In this document: piece after piece, positions 8,506-21,178 of the stretch
How the letters are laid out: every line of letters begins with the position of its first letter
How positions within the stretch are numbered: the stretch's first letter is position 1
NCBI RefSeq assembly: GCF_900109195.1
Contig: NZ_FNZG01000001.1
Span: forward strand, 1,116,001 to 1,180,000
Direction: 5' to 3'
DNA from: Pseudooceanicola nitratireducens
Lineage (GTDB): Bacteria > Pseudomonadota > Alphaproteobacteria > Rhodobacterales > Rhodobacteraceae
Length of the DNA: 64,000 nt
Notes under the pieces: generated by a model
Database searches by the model: none
Told to the model about the DNA's origin: nothing
The model's input: the letters and a program-made list of their open reading frames with translations, nothing else
Program-made: the position numbers and the translations under genes

Positions 8506-9906
8506 CTAGCCGGCAGCATCCCCGATCCGGGCACAGGATTCCTCCTGTCCAAGGACCGTCATCATGTCAAAAACACTGGGTGTCGCGGCGCGTCCGGCAA
8601 GGGCTGCGCGCAGGGGACCGGCCAATTGCCCGAACTTCACTCCGCGGTCTTCGGCAAAGCTGTTCAATAGGGCCTCCAAATCCTGACGCGTCCACGTAGC
8701 ATTTTGCAGGTGCGGCGTCAAATCCGACAGCATGGCCCGGGCGTCTTCACCCAGGTTCTTGGCCGCTTTCTCTTCTACCTCGATCGGCCGTTCGACCAGG
8801 CAGAAGTGAGCCTTTTCAAGAAGTTGGGGTAGGGTCTTGGCCGAGGTTTTCAGGAACGGCAAGGCCTGCGAAATTTTGTATTCCGTTGTATGCAAAAGCG
8901 GAGTTTGACCGGTCGCAGCCATGAAATCCTTCAGCTCGTTCAGCAGCGCAGCATCCTCGGCCGCGGCCATGTGCTGACCACAGATATTCTCAAGCTTCTT
9001 GAAGTCCAGACGCGCCGGGGATTTGCCGATCCCCTTCAGGTCGAACCACTCCTTCGCCTGGGCGTCGGTGAAGAATTCGTCGTCGCCGTGGCTCCAGCCC
9101 AGGCGGGTCAGGTAATTGCGCATGCCGGCGGCGATATAGCCCATGTCGCGGTATTCCTCGACACCCAGGGCCCCGTGGCGCTTGGACAGCTTCTTGCCGT
9201 CGGGGCCGTGGATCAGCGGGATATGCGCATAGGTCGGCACCGGCCAGCCCATGGCCTCGATGATGGCCATCTGGCGCGCGGCATTGTTCAGGTGGTCATC
9301 GCCCCGGATCACATGGGTCACGCCCATGTCGTGATCGTCGACCACAACCGCCAGCATATAGACCGGCGTCCCGTCCGAGCGCAGCAGCACAAGGTCGTCC
9401 AGCTGGTCGTTGCGGATGCGCACGTCGCCCTGCACCTCGTCCCGGATCACCGTCTCGCCATCGCGCGGGGCCTTCAGGCGCACCACATAGGGCGCATCGG
9501 GATGGGTCGCGGGATCGGCATCGCGCCAGGGCGATTGATACAGGGTCGAACGCCCCTCGGCCCGGGCGGCGTCGCGGAACTCCTGGATCTCGTCCTGGGT
9601 GGCGAAGCACTTGTAGGCCTTCCCGGCCTCAAGCAGCTGCAGCGCCACTTCGCGATGGCGGTCGGCACCGTCGAACTGGGACACCGCTTCGCCGTCGTAG
9701 TCCAGACCCAGCCAGTCCATCCCGGCCAGGATCGCCGCCGTCGCCTCCGGGGTCGAGCGTTCGCGGTCCGTGTCTTCGATCCGCAGCAGGAACTTGCCGC
9801 CGCGACCCCGGGCATAGAGCCAGTTGAAAAGCGCGGTACGGGCCCCGCCGATGTGAAGAAAGCCGGTCGGAGACGGCGCGAAACGGGTGACGACCTGCGT
9901 GTTCAC
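8506..9906 (-). CDS. gltX: Glutamyl-tRNA synthetase
   Basis: A 466-residue class I aminoacyl-tRNA synthetase. The HIGH-type motif [17 protein letters not shown] is at about residues 11-27 and the KMSKS-type motif KKLSKRHGA at about 240. The frame is open far upstream, but GTG at 9906 is taken as the start because homologues begin a few residues before [10 protein letters not shown] modest AAAGG lies upstream. Alphaproteobacteria often carry two gltX paralogues, and the tRNA specificity of this copy cannot be decided from sequence. It is divergent from comEC. Confidence 0.94.
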   Translation of the reverse strand: MNTQVVTRFAPSPTGFLHIGGARTALFNWLYARGRGGKFLLRIEDTDRERSTPEATAAILAGMDWLGLDYDGEAVSQFDGADRHREVALQLLEAGKAYKCFATQDEIQEFRDAARAEGRSTLYQSPWRDADPATHPDAPYVVRLKAPRDGETVIRDEVQGDVRIRNDQLDDLVLLRSDGTPVYMLAVVVDDHDMGVTHVIRGDDHLNNAARQMAIIEAMGWPVPTYAHIPLIHGPDGKKLSKRHGALGVEEYRDMGYIAAGMRNYLTRLGWSHGDDEFFTDAQAKEWFDLKGIGKSPARLDFKKLENICGQHMAAAEDAALLNELKDFMAATGQTPLLHTTEYKISQALPFLKTSAKTLPQLLEKAHFCLVERPIEVEEKAAKNLGEDARAMLSDLTPHLQNATWTRQDLEALLNSFAEDRGVKFGQLAGPLRAALAGRAATPSVFDMMTVLGQEESCARIGDAAG

Positions 9907-9992
9907 GGGGGGAGTAACCTTTCGTTTACCGAGATGGCGCAAGCTGCGCCTGAAGTTGAGCGATCTGTATCTGGCCGCAACGGGGGTGACAA

Positions 9993-12062
9993 GTGCCGCG
10001 GGGGCTTCTGCACCTGGTGAACCGGGCGGCCAGCGGGGCCGCGATGATCGTGCTGAACCAGCGCGGGGCCTTGTTTCCTTGGGCTCCGGTCCTGCTGGCA
10101 CTTGGCATTGCCAACTATTTTGCTTGCGCCACGGAACCCCGGGGCGGGCAGGTGGCGCTGGCCTGTGCGGGGGCTCTGGCGGCGGGCGTCCTGGCGGTGC
10201 GGTCGGGGGCCTTGGCGGGGCCGATGCTTTGGGCCGTGGCGCTGGTGCTGGCGGGCTTCTGCCTTGGGGCGCTGCGCGCGCAGGTGGTCGCCGCCCCGGT
10301 GCTGGGCTGGCGATACTACGGGCCGGTGCAGGGGCGCATCGTGATGATCGACCGCTCCGGCTCGGACGCGGTGCGGCTGACGCTGGACCGGGTGCTTCTG
10401 CCGGATGTCGACCCCGCCCGCACGCCCGACCGCGTTCGCCTGTCGCTGCATGGGGAACAGGGTGCAATGACCCCGCTGCCCGGGCTGACCGTCCAGGCCA
10501 CCGCGCATCTGTCGCCCCCCGGCGGCGCGGTCGAACCGGGCGGTTTCGATTTCCAGCGCCACACCTGGTTCGCCGGTCTGGGGGCCATCGGCTATACCCG
10601 CGTGCCGGTGATGGCCCATGCCCCGCCCGAACGGGGGGCGACGCTGGTCTTCGCCGCCCGCATGGCCCTGTCGGACCGCATCCGCGCCGTGCTGCCAGGC
10701 GACACCGGGGCCTTTGCCGCCGCCATCACCGCCGGCGACCGATCCGCGCTGAGCCAGGAGGTGACCGAGACCCTGCGCCGCACCAACCTGGCGCATCTTC
10801 TGGCGATCTCGGGGCTGCACATGGGGCTGGTCACCGGCTTTGTCTTTGCCGCCCTGCGACTGGGGGGCGCGTTGTGGCGGCACGCGGCGCTGAACTGGCC
10901 GGTGCGGTCCATTGCGGCGGGGGCGGCCATCGCGGCGGGGGCGGTCTACCTGGCGCTTTCGGGGGCGGCCATCGCCACGGAACGCGCCTTTGTCATGGCC
11001 TGCGTCGCCTTCCTGGCGCTGATCGCGGGGCGCCGGGCGATTTCCCTGCGCGCCCTTGCCCTGGCGGCGCTGGTGGTGCTGATCCTCCGCCCCGAGGCGC
11101 TTTTGTCCCCTGGCTTCCAGATGTCCTTTGCCGCGACCACGGCGCTGGTGGCGGCCTTCGGTGCGCTGCGGGGGCGGGGCGGCGCCTGGCCACGCTGGAC
11201 CCGGCCGGTGGTGGCGCTGCTTGTGTCCTCAAGCGTGGCGGGCTTTGCCACGGCCCCGGTCGGGGCGGCGCATTTCAACACATTCGCGCATTACGGGCTG
11301 GTGGCGAACTTGGTCGCTATGCCGGTCATGGGGCTCTTCGTGATGCCGGCCGCGGTGCTGGCGGTGCTGCTGATGCCCCTAGGGGCCGAGGCCGTCCCCC
11401 TGACGCTCATGGGGCTGGGGCTGGACTGGATCCTGCTGGTGGCGCGAAGCGTCGCTGCATGGGATGGCGCGGTCGGCAGGGTGATCGCACCTGGGCCGCT
11501 GGTATTGCCGCTTTATGCGCTAGGCGGGCTTTGGGTCATCCTGTGGCAGGGGCACTTGCGCTGGCTGGGTTTGGTGCCCCTGGTCCTGGCCGCCTGGCTC
11601 TGGTCCGGGGCGACACGGCCGCAGGTGCTGATCGAAGAGGGCGGGCAATTGGTCGGGGTCATGACGCCCTCGGGCCGCGCGCTAAGCCGGGGGCGCGGCG
11701 CCGGGTTCCCGGCCGAGGTCTGGCTGGAGAATGACGGATCCGCCCTGGATCAGGACGCGGCCTTTGCCCTCTGGCCGCCCGATCTGCCGATCCGGCATCT
11801 GACGGGCAAGAAGGCCGCCGCCGCGCTGACCTGTTCCGAGGGCGAGATCGTGGTGCTGAACCACGATCCCCCGGGCCGTCCCCCCTGCAGGGTCTTCTCG
11901 CCGAAGACCCTGCGCGACACCGGGGCGCTTGCGTTGACCCTTGCGCCGCGAGGCCTTGAAATCACGTCGGCCCGCGCAATGGCGGGCCGACGGTTGTGGA
12001 ATGATAAAGACATCCGCGTCAGCCATATCTGGCGCTGGCCGGTCCAAGGTGCGGATCAATAG
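9993..12062 (+). CDS. comEC: ComEC/Rec2 DNA-uptake channel protein
   Basis: A 689-residue polytopic protein that forms the inner-membrane channel for single-stranded DNA in natural transformation. Hydrophobic segments start near residue 25. The competence-domain signature [12 protein letters not shown] follows a soluble OB-like region (about residues 105-195), with roughly ten helices after it. The C-terminal region corresponds to the metallo-beta-lactamase part but shows no HXHXDH metal motif, as often in alphaproteobacteria. The GTG start at 9993 has GGGGGTG upstream. Its last 7 bases overlap the end of lexA on the other strand. Confidence 0.9.
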   Translation: MPRGLLHLVNRAASGAAMIVLNQRGALFPWAPVLLALGIANYFACATEPRGGQVALACAGALAAGVLAVRSGALAGPMLWAVALVLAGFCLGALRAQVVAAPVLGWRYYGPVQGRIVMIDRSGSDAVRLTLDRVLLPDVDPARTPDRVRLSLHGEQGAMTPLPGLTVQATAHLSPPGGAVEPGGFDFQRHTWFAGLGAIGYTRVPVMAHAPPERGATLVFAARMALSDRIRAVLPGDTGAFAAAITAGDRSALSQEVTETLRRTNLAHLLAISGLHMGLVTGFVFAALRLGGALWRHAALNWPVRSIAAGAAIAAGAVYLALSGAAIATERAFVMACVAFLALIAGRRAISLRALALAALVVLILRPEALLSPGFQMSFAATTALVAAFGALRGRGGAWPRWTRPVVALLVSSSVAGFATAPVGAAHFNTFAHYGLVANLVAMPVMGLFVMPAAVLAVLLMPLGAEAVPLTLMGLGLDWILLVARSVAAWDGAVGRVIAPGPLVLPLYALGGLWVILWQGHLRWLGLVPLVLAAWLWSGATRPQVLIEEGGQLVGVMTPSGRALSRGRGAGFPAEVWLENDGSALDQDAAFALWPPDLPIRHLTGKKAAAALTCSEGEIVVLNHDPPGRPPCRVFSPKTLRDTGALALTLAPRGLEITSARAMAGRRLWNDKDIRVSHIWRWPVQGADQ

Positions 12063-12757
12063 GTGCGGATCAGCCCGACCAGCCGGCCCTGCACCTTCAC
12101 CCGGTTGTCGGGCAGCACGCGGGTCTCATAGGCGGGGTTGGCCGCCACCAGCTCGATCTGGCCGGAGCGGCGGAAAAAGCGTTTCAACGTCGCCTCCTGG
12201 TCGTCGACCAGCGCCACCACGATGTCGCCATTGTCGGCCGAGGTGGTTTCGCGCACCACAACCACGTCGCCGTCGTTGATGCCCGCGTCGATCATGGAAT
12301 CCCCGCGCACTTCCAGCGCGAAATGGCTGCCCGAACCGGACAGCATCGACCCCGGCACCGCCACGTGATGCGACACCTGGTTGATTGCCTCGATCGGCAC
12401 GCCGGCGGCGATCCGGCCCATCACGGGAAGCTCCAGCGCATGCACGGCCTCGACCGCCATCGTGTCGCCAAGGGGTTGTTTTGCCGTGCTCTGACCGCCT
12501 TCGATGACCTTCGGGGCAAAGCCGCTGGCCTCTCCTCCCAGGCTTTCGGGCAGCTTCACGATTTCGATCGCCCGGGCCCGATGCGCCAGGCGGCGGATGA
12601 AGCCGCGTTCCTCTAGCGCCGTGATCAGCCGGTGGATCCCGGATTTCGACCGCAGATCAAGCGCCTCTTTCATCTCGTCGAAGGAGGGCGGGACGCCATC
12701 GCGCTGCACGCGTTTGTGGATGAATTCCAGCAGGTCGAGTTGTTTCTTCGTCAGCAC
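12056..12757 (-). CDS. lexA: SOS repressor LexA
   Basis: A 233-residue repressor of the DNA-damage response. A winged-helix DNA-binding domain covers about residues 1-65. A long linker leads to the self-cleavage site AAG (Ala118-Gly119) and the S24 catalytic dyad Ser154 (RGDSM) and Lys192 (ATLKRFF). A GTTC-N7-GTTC operator lies 36 bases upstream, so it should repress itself. It follows moeA on the same strand after a 160-base gap that carries this promoter. Its end overlaps comEC. Confidence 0.98.
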   Translation of the reverse strand: MLTKKQLDLLEFIHKRVQRDGVPPSFDEMKEALDLRSKSGIHRLITALEERGFIRRLAHRARAIEIVKLPESLGGEASGFAPKVIEGGQSTAKQPLGDTMAVEAVHALELPVMGRIAAGVPIEAINQVSHHVAVPGSMLSGSGSHFALEVRGDSMIDAGINDGDVVVVRETTSADNGDIVVALVDDQEATLKRFFRRSGQIELVAANPAYETRVLPDNRVKVQGRLVGLIRTY

Positions 12758-12792
12758 GGCACTACTCCCTCGCGCGGCTTTTGTTGCCGTTT

Positions 12793-12807
12793 GTTCTATA
12801 CGTGTTC
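12793..12807 (-). promoter_or_regulatory. SOS box (LexA operator) of lexA
   Basis: GTTC TATACGT GTTC is an exact match to the alphaproteobacterial LexA operator GTTC-N7-GTTC. It sits 36 bases before the lexA start codon, as expected for autoregulation. Confidence 0.88.
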
Positions 12808-12917
12808 ACGTTTTGTGTCAACTGCGGGGGTGCCTGGGCCGGTTTCGCCGGGGCGACGTCGGATCGGGGGCTGTCGTCAAAGGCACCGCCCGGACCCCGC
12901 CGTGCAGGCGCAGGCGG

Positions 12918-14102
12918 TCAAAGCGGCAGATAGTCGACCGCATCCCCGGCTTTGGCCGCAGGCGCATGGGGCGGGCGCACCAGAAGCGCGCCGGACCCGG
13001 ACAGGACGGACAGAAGGGCGCTGTCCTGGCGGGCGTCGGCCAGGATGCCTTCGGGCGTGATGTGGGCGCGCATATAGTGTTCGCGCGGGCCATTCGCGGC
13101 GACATCCGCAGCCAGGACACCGCGCAGACGCGGGGCGGGGGCGGCCCCAAGCCCAAGCATGTGCCGCAGCACCGGCACGACAAACAGATGGCCGCAGACC
13201 ATGGCCGAGACCGGGTTGCCCGGCAGCCCGATCATCACCGCATCGCCCAGTCGCCCCGCCATCAGCGGTTTGCCCGGCCGCATGGCGACCTTGTAGAAGG
13301 ATTGCTCCATCCCGATGCCCTGCGCGGCGCGGGCCACCAGGTCGTGATCCCCGACCGACGCGCCGCCAATGGTCACGATCAGATCCGCCGGGGCAGGGCC
13401 GTCCTGTGTCAGGGCAAAAATCGTCTCGAGGCTGTCGATCCGGTCGCGGGCGATCGGAAGCAGCCGCACCTCGGCCCCGGCGGCAATGAACAGCGCCTGA
13501 AGACCGTAGGAGTTCGAGGCCACGATCTGATCCGGGCCCGGCGTCTCTCCGGGTTGGACAAGCTCATCCCCGGTGGCGATCACGGCCACGCGGGGGCGGC
13601 GGGTGACGGGCACCTGCGGAATGTTCATCGCGGCCATCAGCGCCACATCGGACGGAGAGATCAGGCGCGGGGCTTCAATCCGATCGCCGATGCGGAAATC
13701 CCCGCCGGCGGGGCGGATGTTGGTGCCCTCGCCATAGTCGCCGGTCACGGTAATGCGCGTGGCCTCTCGGGTCACGTCTTCCTGGATGACGACCCGATCA
13801 GCGCCCTGCGGGACCGGCGCGCCGGTGAAAATCCGCACTGCCTGACTGGGGCCGACCTGACCCGTGAACCCCGAACCGGCGGCGGCTTCCCCGATGACGT
13901 CGAACACGGCACCAGGCGACAGATCCGCGCCCCGCACCGCGTAGCCATCCATGGCCGATGCCGCGAAGGGCGGCTGGTCACGCCGCGCGGTGATCGCCTG
14001 GGCCAGAACCCGACCCGAGGCGCGGATCAGCGGAACATCCTCCGCCGGCAGCGGAGAGGACAGCGCAAAAAGCCGATCCAGCGCCTCGGTGACCGAGATC
14101 AT
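12918..14102 (-). CDS. moeA: Molybdopterin molybdenumtransferase MoeA
   Basis: A 394-residue enzyme that inserts molybdate into adenylated molybdopterin, the last step of molybdenum cofactor synthesis. The N-terminal signature [18 protein letters not shown] (about residues 44-61) and the ligase motif [13 protein letters not shown] are clear. The start overlaps the moaC stop (ATGA), so the pair is coupled. It is the last gene of a trpD-ung-trpC-moaC-moeA run before lexA. Confidence 0.97.
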   Translation of the reverse strand: MISVTEALDRLFALSSPLPAEDVPLIRASGRVLAQAITARRDQPPFAASAMDGYAVRGADLSPGAVFDVIGEAAAGSGFTGQVGPSQAVRIFTGAPVPQGADRVVIQEDVTREATRITVTGDYGEGTNIRPAGGDFRIGDRIEAPRLISPSDVALMAAMNIPQVPVTRRPRVAVIATGDELVQPGETPGPDQIVASNSYGLQALFIAAGAEVRLLPIARDRIDSLETIFALTQDGPAPADLIVTIGGASVGDHDLVARAAQGIGMEQSFYKVAMRPGKPLMAGRLGDAVMIGLPGNPVSAMVCGHLFVVPVLRHMLGLGAAPAPRLRGVLAADVAANGPREHYMRAHITPEGILADARQDSALLSVLSGSGALLVRPPHAPAAKAGDAVDYLPL

Positions 14103-14605
14103 GCGGGCTCTCCCCCTCTAGGGCTCGCGTCGGGGGCGGCTTCGTAACGGCCGGACTTGCCGCCGTCCTTCAGCAGGACCCGCAGCCCGCCGATCTCCAT
14201 CGCCTTGTCCACGGCCTTGCACATGTCATAGACGGTCAGCGCCGCGGTCGAGGCGGCACTCAGCGCCTCCATCTCGACGCCGGTCTTGCCGGTGGTCTTG
14301 ACGCTGGCTTCGATCCGCACGCCGGGCAGGGCGGCATCGGGCACCAGATCGACCGTCACCTTGGTGATCGGCAGCGGGTGACACAGCGGGATCAGGTCCG
14401 ACGTCTTCTTGGCCCCCATGATCCCCGCCAGCCGCGCGATCCCCAACACGTCACCCTTCTTCGCGCTGCCGCTTTCGATCAGCGCCAGCGTGTCGGGCAA
14501 CATGCGGATATGGCATTCGGCCACGGCGATGCGATCGGTGTCGGGCTTGTCCGAGACGTCGACCATATGCGCCTGTCCGGCACCGTCGAAATGCGTCAGG
14601 CTCAT
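14099..14605 (-). CDS. moaC: Cyclic pyranopterin monophosphate synthase MoaC
   Basis: A 168-residue enzyme of molybdenum cofactor biosynthesis that acts after MoaA. The characteristic segments [33 protein letters not shown] (active site) and [24 protein letters not shown] are all present. It lies 48 bases after trpC and overlaps moeA by four bases, so it is probably co-transcribed with both. Confidence 0.98.
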   Translation of the reverse strand: MSLTHFDGAGQAHMVDVSDKPDTDRIAVAECHIRMLPDTLALIESGSAKKGDVLGIARLAGIMGAKKTSDLIPLCHPLPITKVTVDLVPDAALPGVRIEASVKTTGKTGVEMEALSAASTAALTVYDMCKAVDKAMEIGGLRVLLKDGGKSGRYEAAPDASPRGGEPA

Positions 14606-14653
14606 GATCTTCCTCTCTGTTTCAGCGATGGTTCGAGGGGTTCAAAACCCCGC

Positions 14654-15478
14654 TTAAAGACCCGTGCCCTGGCCCATGCCGCCCGCCGGATTGGCTAGAA
14701 GGCTGCGCGTCGCCTGTTCCACGTCTTCCTGACGCATCAGGCTTTCGCCGATCAGGAAACAGCGCGCGCCATATTGCGCCATGTCGGCCAGATCCTCGGG
14801 CGTGAACAGCCCGCTTTCGGAAATCAGGATGCGATCCTCGGGCGCGCGGCGCGACAACTCGCGGGTGGTGTCCAGCGTCGTCTCGAAGGTCTTCAGGTTG
14901 CGGTTGTTGATGCCCAGAAGCGGCGATTTCAGCTGTGTCGCGCGCTCAAGCTCTTCGGCGTTGTGCACCTCGATCAGCACGTCCATGCCCCAGTCGAAGG
15001 CGGCGGCCTCAAGCTCGGCCGCCTGTCCGTCTTCCAGCGAGGCCATGATCAGCAGGATGCAATCCGCGCCAAGCGCCCGCGCCTCGGCCACCTGGTAGGG
15101 GTCGTACATGAAATCCTTGCGCAGCACCGGCAGGTCGCAGGCCCCGCGCGCCTGCACCAGGAAGTCTTTGGCACCCTGGAAGCTGGGGGTGTCGGTCAGC
15201 ACCGAAAGGCAGGTCGCCCCGCCCGCCGCATAGGCCGCCGCCAGCGTGGTCGGGTCAAAGTCTTCGCGGATCAACCCCTTGGAGGGAGAGGCTTTCTTGA
15301 CCTCGGCAATCAGCCCATAGCCGCCGCGCATGGCACGGTTCAGCGCCTCGCCAAAGGGGCGGACGGGATCGGCATCGCGGGCCTCGGCCTCGACCTCCGA
15401 CAGGGGCTTGGCCTCTTTGTCGGCGGCAATCTCTTCCAGCTTGTAGGCCTTGATGCGGTCCAGAACGGTTTCGGTCAT
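14654..15478 (-). CDS. trpC: Indole-3-glycerol phosphate synthase
   Basis: A 274-residue TIM-barrel enzyme of tryptophan synthesis. The phosphate and substrate loops [24 protein letters not shown] and [10 protein letters not shown], and the late barrel motif LISESGLF, are all visible. Its start overlaps the ung stop (15475-15478), which places a DNA-repair gene between trpD and trpC in one transcription unit. Confidence 0.98.
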   Translation of the reverse strand: MTETVLDRIKAYKLEEIAADKEAKPLSEVEAEARDADPVRPFGEALNRAMRGGYGLIAEVKKASPSKGLIREDFDPTTLAAAYAAGGATCLSVLTDTPSFQGAKDFLVQARGACDLPVLRKDFMYDPYQVAEARALGADCILLIMASLEDGQAAELEAAAFDWGMDVLIEVHNAEELERATQLKSPLLGINNRNLKTFETTLDTTRELSRRAPEDRILISESGLFTPEDLADMAQYGARCFLIGESLMRQEDVEQATRSLLANPAGGMGQGTGL

Positions 15479-16128
15479 GTGCTGCCTATCCAGTCGATCG
15501 GGGTGTCCCCTTGTGTCCTAAGCCAGTTGTTCACCGATGAAAATGGTCGGGAACCGAAAAATCCGCGCCGCGCCGACAGCGGTGAGGGATGGGCCGAGGC
15601 CAGGATCAGGTGGCCGTCCCCGGTGATGGCGTCGCGGAATTTCTGCGCATGACCGCCCCAGAGCACGAAGGCCCGGGGCCGGTCCGACAGCCGCGCCAGC
15701 ACCTGCCGGGTCAACGCGGACCACCCCAGTTTCGCATGCGCCCCGGCCTGACCGGCGGGCACGGAGAGCGAGGAATTCAGCAGAAGCACCCCCTGGCGGG
15801 CCCAGAACCGCAGGTCGCCATTGACCGGCGCGCCGCCCAGATCGTCCTGCATTTCCTTGTAGATATTGTTCAGCGACCGGGGCAGGGGCCGCACGTCCGG
15901 TTCCACCGAAAAGGCCAGCCCATGGGCGTGGCCGGGGGTCGGATAGGGATCCTGACCCAGGATCACCACGCGGCAGGCCTCGGGCGGGCACAGGTCCAGC
16001 GCGGCAAGCCGCTGTTCCGCAGGGGGCAGGATGTCCGGCCCGGTCAGCTGCGCGGCAATCGCCGGGTAGGCATCGGAAAAGAACGGCAGATCGGCCCAGG
16101 GGCCGGGGATCGGCGGCAGGCCCGGCAC
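15475..16128 (-). CDS. ung: Uracil-DNA glycosylase (family 1)
   Basis: A 217-residue enzyme that removes uracil from DNA. The catalytic water-activating loop [17 protein letters not shown] gives Asp60, and the DNA-intercalation loop [18 protein letters not shown] is intact. The start is GTG 16128, three bases after the trpD stop, with AAGG from the end of trpD as Shine-Dalgarno. It overlaps trpC by four bases. Placement inside a tryptophan operon is unusual in function but tight in organisation. Confidence 0.96.
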   Translation of the reverse strand: MPGLPPIPGPWADLPFFSDAYPAIAAQLTGPDILPPAEQRLAALDLCPPEACRVVILGQDPYPTPGHAHGLAFSVEPDVRPLPRSLNNIYKEMQDDLGGAPVNGDLRFWARQGVLLLNSSLSVPAGQAGAHAKLGWSALTRQVLARLSDRPRAFVLWGGHAQKFRDAITGDGHLILASAHPSPLSARRGFFGSRPFSSVNNWLRTQGDTPIDWIGST

Positions 16129-16130
16129 GA

Positions 16131-17159
16131 TCAGACCTTGCCTTTGCCCTTGGTGATCGCCGCCAGCCCTTCGACCTTGCGCAGCGCGGCCCCGCTGTCG
16201 ATGCTTTCGCGCGCCATCTCGACACCCGTCCGCAGGTCAGAAGCCTTGCCCGAGACCACCAGCGCGGCGGCGGCATTCAGCAGCACCGCGTCGCGATAGG
16301 CCGAGGCCTCGCCCGCCAGCAGCGCCCGGAAGGCGCGGGCGTTTTCTTCCGGGGATCCGCCCAGGATCGCCTCGAACGGATGCACGGGCAGGCCGGCGTC
16401 CTCGGGGTGCAATTCAACCTCGCGGATGGTGCTGTCTTCCTCCAGCGCCGCCACCCAGGAGACGCCGCAGATCGTCAGCTCGTCCGTGCCGTCCGAACCA
16501 TGCACCAGCCACGCCCGGTCCGACCCGAGCGCGGCAAGCGTTTCCGCCATCGGCCGGATCAGATCACGCGAAAACGCCCCGGTCAGCTGACGCTTGACCC
16601 CGGCGGGGTTGGTCAGCGGCCCGAGAATGTTGAACATCGTGCGGGTGCCAAGTTCCTGCCTGGCAGGCATGACGTGACGGATCGCCGGATGATGCATCGG
16701 CGCCATCATGAAGCCGATGCCGACGGTATCCAGCGCCTCTTGCACCACCTCGGGGCCGACCATGACCTCGATCCCCATATGGCTCAGCGCATCCGCCGCG
16801 CCGGATTTCGACGACAGGTTGCGGTTGCCGTGCTTGGCCACGACCACGCCCGCGCCCGCCACCACAAAGGCCGTCGCGGTGGAAATGTTCAGTGTGCCCT
16901 TGCCGTCGCCGCCGGTGCCGACGATGTCCATTGCGCCGTCGGGCGCGGTGACCGGGTTGCACTTGGCGCGCATGACGCGGGCGGCGGCGGCGTATTCCTC
17001 GACCGTTTCGCCGCGGGTGCGCAGCGCCATCAGCAGCCCGCCGATCTGTGCCGGGGTGGCCTGACCTTCGAACAGAAGGTCAAAGGCGGTCTCGGCCTCG
17101 TCGCGTGTCAGCGCCCGCTCGGGGGCGGCCGCGATCATCGGTTTCAGCGCATCGCTCAT
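16131..17159 (-). CDS. trpD: Anthranilate phosphoribosyltransferase
   Basis: A 342-residue enzyme that joins anthranilate to PRPP. The motifs [17 protein letters not shown] (PRPP loop), [15 protein letters not shown] and [11 protein letters not shown] are family-specific. The Shine-Dalgarno GGAAGGA precedes ATG 17159. It is the first gene of the minus-strand unit; neither trpE nor trpG is immediately upstream, so the anthranilate synthase genes must be elsewhere. Confidence 0.98.
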   Translation of the reverse strand: MSDALKPMIAAAPERALTRDEAETAFDLLFEGQATPAQIGGLLMALRTRGETVEEYAAAARVMRAKCNPVTAPDGAMDIVGTGGDGKGTLNISTATAFVVAGAGVVVAKHGNRNLSSKSGAADALSHMGIEVMVGPEVVQEALDTVGIGFMMAPMHHPAIRHVMPARQELGTRTMFNILGPLTNPAGVKRQLTGAFSRDLIRPMAETLAALGSDRAWLVHGSDGTDELTICGVSWVAALEEDSTIREVELHPEDAGLPVHPFEAILGGSPEENARAFRALLAGEASAYRDAVLLNAAAALVVSGKASDLRTGVEMARESIDSGAALRKVEGLAAITKGKGKV

Positions 17160-17632
17160 TTTTTGGTCCTTCCGCCGTCAAGTCCCGTTCAAACCGCCGC
17201 TTGGGGCGGCTTTTGCCGCCTATTCGTGGCCAAGGGGCGGTCCCGGGTCAACTGCCTCCGCCATGCCAGCCGAACGGGCCTCTGGCAAGGGGCGGTTTAC
17301 GTGGTATCATGTCTGCGGGCGTGCGCAAATCGCTTTGCCGACCGGGGGTTATCCCTGCGGGTTCGGGGCTGCATTGGGGCCGCATGGAGGCGGCGGGGAC
17401 CGCCCGCAAGGCAGGCGGCGCTGGCTTGCGCCCGCAGCAGGGCGGCCCTAGATGGGGCGCGGCCAATAATGACCGGGCCCGGACCGAGGAAAGGACCGGG
17501 AGCAGGCGGTGCAAAAGATGGGCCCGGGGCAGGGCCCGAAGGGGCACGGGTGCGGGGCAGGGATCCCAGGTGCGCGGGTCCCGGCAGGGGACAGGACAAG
17601 ACCGGCCCGGCCGGCAGAAGGAGAGCAGAGAC
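17160..17632. other. Intergenic region between trpD and the deacetylase gene
   Basis: A 473-base divergent intergenic stretch. The trpD side carries its ribosome binding site and presumably its promoter, with a short hairpin (CCGCC at 17194 with GGCGG at 17205). The rest is strongly G-rich on the plus strand with many GGGCCC-like blocks. A frame is open through it into the deacetylase, but its composition (Arg/Gly-rich) and the lack of motifs argue against coding. I see no RNA gene. Confidence 0.5.
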
Positions 17633-19456
17633 GTGCTACGCGGTATCATCCAGGGGGGGATCTGGGGCTTGGCCCTGGCGCTCGCCATCGGCGCGATCCT
17701 GTCGCTGTCCATTCCCTTGCACCGGTCCGGCCCGCCGACCGCCACGCTGCCCCTGGTGCCCGAGGGCGCGGCCTTTGACGATGCCCGCGCCGATCTGCCC
17801 GTCCGCCTTCCGACCCCGATCGAGGCCCCGGTCAGCCCCGAAGGGCGCGCCGTGACCCAGCCGCAGGGCCCCACGCCCGAAGACACCGCCGCGCTGGACG
17901 CCGATACCCGCACCGGGGGCGAAACGCCCGAACTGGCCGCCCCGGTCGCACCGCTGGCCGAGGCCCCGGATGCCGCGCCTTCCTCCGATGTGGCCGCCCC
18001 TACGCCGATCGCGCCGGTGTTGCCCAGCCCGCAGGCCATGACGCCCGAGGCCCCGGCAGGCGACACGCTTGCCCTGGTCGACCGCGAAACGCCACAGCCG
18101 CCCCGCGCGGCGCCCGATGCGGCGATCACCGGCTTTCCTTCGGCCGATCTGGACGACATGACGGTGACGCCCGCGCCCGACGCGCCGCCCGCCACCGCCC
18201 GCACCCCCGAGGCGCTGCCGCAGACCCCCGCCGACCCGGCGGTTCCCCCGGTGTCCACGGGGCCGGTGTCCACGGGGGATGTCCCTGCGGACAAGGCGCA
18301 GGACACGGGCGAAGAGAGCGCGCCTGCCGCGCTGGATGAGCCCGCCGGTATGGAGCAGCCCACAGAAGAGGCCAGTGCAGAGGCCAGTGATAAATCCGGC
18401 GCTGAAGCCCCTGCGGAACCAAAGGTGTCTGAGACCGCGCCCATTGAGGCCCCCAGCCCAAAGGCGATGACCGAAGCCGCCCCCGCCGACGCAGAGACCG
18501 CGGCACCGACAGCCCCCCCTTCGGCCAGCGCTGATCCTGCGCCACAACCAACTGCCCCGGACACGACGACCGAAGCCGCGCCCGCACGCCCCCGTCTGCC
18601 CACCACCGAAACGCCGATTGAACCCCAGACGGAAACCCCGGCCGAGGATCCCGTGGCCAGAAGCCTGCCCGGCACCCCCGGCATTCGCATCATCGACCGC
18701 ACCGATCCCGCGCCCGAGGCCCCCGAGGTCGCCTTGACAGAGCCCACCCCGGATCCCGCCCCGGCGACGGATACCGCCCCGATCGATCGCTTCGCCGCGC
18801 CCTTCGACAACCCCGAGGGCAAGCCCATCCTGTCGATCGTCATGATCGACGATGGCACTGCCGGCATCCCGCTGCCCGACAGTTTCCCCTATCCGCTGTC
18901 CATCGCGGTGCCGGTCAGCCGCCCCGACGCGCCCGAGGCCATGCGCCGCTATCGCAACGAAGGGCACGAGGTCCTGGCCCTGGTCGACCTGCCCCGGGGC
19001 GCGACCCCGCAGGATCTTTCCGTTGCCGCGCAGGACTGGCTGGCGCGCATGGACCAGGTCGTCGCGGTGATGGAGGCCCCCTCCGCAGAGGGCACCTCGG
19101 CCCTGCAGGCGGGGCGTGCGATCGGGGAACAGCTGGCCTCGATCCTCGAGACCTCGGGTCATGGGGTGCTGCTTTATCCCCAGGGGCTCGACACCACCCG
19201 CAAGCTGGCCAGCCGCAAGGGCGTGCCAGCCGCGACTATCTTCCGCGACCTTGATGCCGAAGGGCAGAATGCATCCGTCATCCGGCGGTTCCTGGACAAT
19301 TCCGCCTTCAAGGCCGGGGTCGAGGGCAGCGTGATCCTGGTCACCCGCCTGCGCCCTGACACGATCGAGGCGCTGCTGATCTGGGGGCTGGCCGACCGCG
19401 CCAGCCGCGTGGCCCTGGCCCCGGTGTCGCATGCGCTGAAGGCCGCCGCCCCCTGA
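17633..19456 (+). CDS. Divergent polysaccharide deacetylase family protein
   Basis: A 607-residue protein. A single N-terminal membrane helix (about residues 5-28) is followed by roughly 350 residues of Pro/Ala/Thr/Glu-rich low-complexity sequence. The C-terminal domain (about residues 390-605, from KPILSIVMIDDG) resembles the YibQ-type divergent polysaccharide deacetylases. It is probably inner-membrane anchored with the domain in the periplasm. GTG 17633 is chosen because AAGGAG lies 9 bases upstream and the membrane helix begins there; a longer open frame reaches back to 17048. The linker may span the cell-wall layer. Confidence 0.8.
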   Translation: MLRGIIQGGIWGLALALAIGAILSLSIPLHRSGPPTATLPLVPEGAAFDDARADLPVRLPTPIEAPVSPEGRAVTQPQGPTPEDTAALDADTRTGGETPELAAPVAPLAEAPDAAPSSDVAAPTPIAPVLPSPQAMTPEAPAGDTLALVDRETPQPPRAAPDAAITGFPSADLDDMTVTPAPDAPPATARTPEALPQTPADPAVPPVSTGPVSTGDVPADKAQDTGEESAPAALDEPAGMEQPTEEASAEASDKSGAEAPAEPKVSETAPIEAPSPKAMTEAAPADAETAAPTAPPSASADPAPQPTAPDTTTEAAPARPRLPTTETPIEPQTETPAEDPVARSLPGTPGIRIIDRTDPAPEAPEVALTEPTPDPAPATDTAPIDRFAAPFDNPEGKPILSIVMIDDGTAGIPLPDSFPYPLSIAVPVSRPDAPEAMRRYRNEGHEVLALVDLPRGATPQDLSVAAQDWLARMDQVVAVMEAPSAEGTSALQAGRAIGEQLASILETSGHGVLLYPQGLDTTRKLASRKGVPAATIFRDLDAEGQNASVIRRFLDNSAFKAGVEGSVILVTRLRPDTIEALLIWGLADRASRVALAPVSHALKAAAP

Positions 19457-19614
19457 TCTGCACAGGCCTGGCCCCCGGGCACGAACGGGACGCCTTCGCC
19501 CCAGATCGGGGCGCAGGGCCGCACATGCGCCAATGGGGCGGGCCTGCGGCCGTTCGCCCGAGATTCCCCCCTTTTCCCCATCCGGCATCCATGTAATAGG
19601 GAAGCGCCAAGTGA

Positions 19615-21084
<1,470 letters not shown>

Positions 21085-21108
21085 TCCCGACAGGTTTCTC
21101 GTCATGAC

Positions 21109-21146
21109 AAAGGCGGCGGCGATCCTGGATCGCTGCCGCCTTTTGC
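21109..21146 (+). terminator. Terminator of guaB
   Basis: A 16-base stem with one G-T pair (AAAGGCGGCGGCGATC with GATCGCTGCCGCCTTT) around a short loop, then TTTTG. It also separates guaB from the convergent IclR gene. Confidence 0.9.
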
Positions 21147-21178
21147 TTGCCTATACCTGTCCCGCACAAGCGAAACAC

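Noticed and set aside
17194-17214. A CCGCC/GGCGG hairpin followed by TTTT upstream of trpD as a terminator or trp attenuator
   Set aside because: The stem is only five bases, the T run lies on the strand opposite to trpD, and no leader peptide with tryptophan codons was found.
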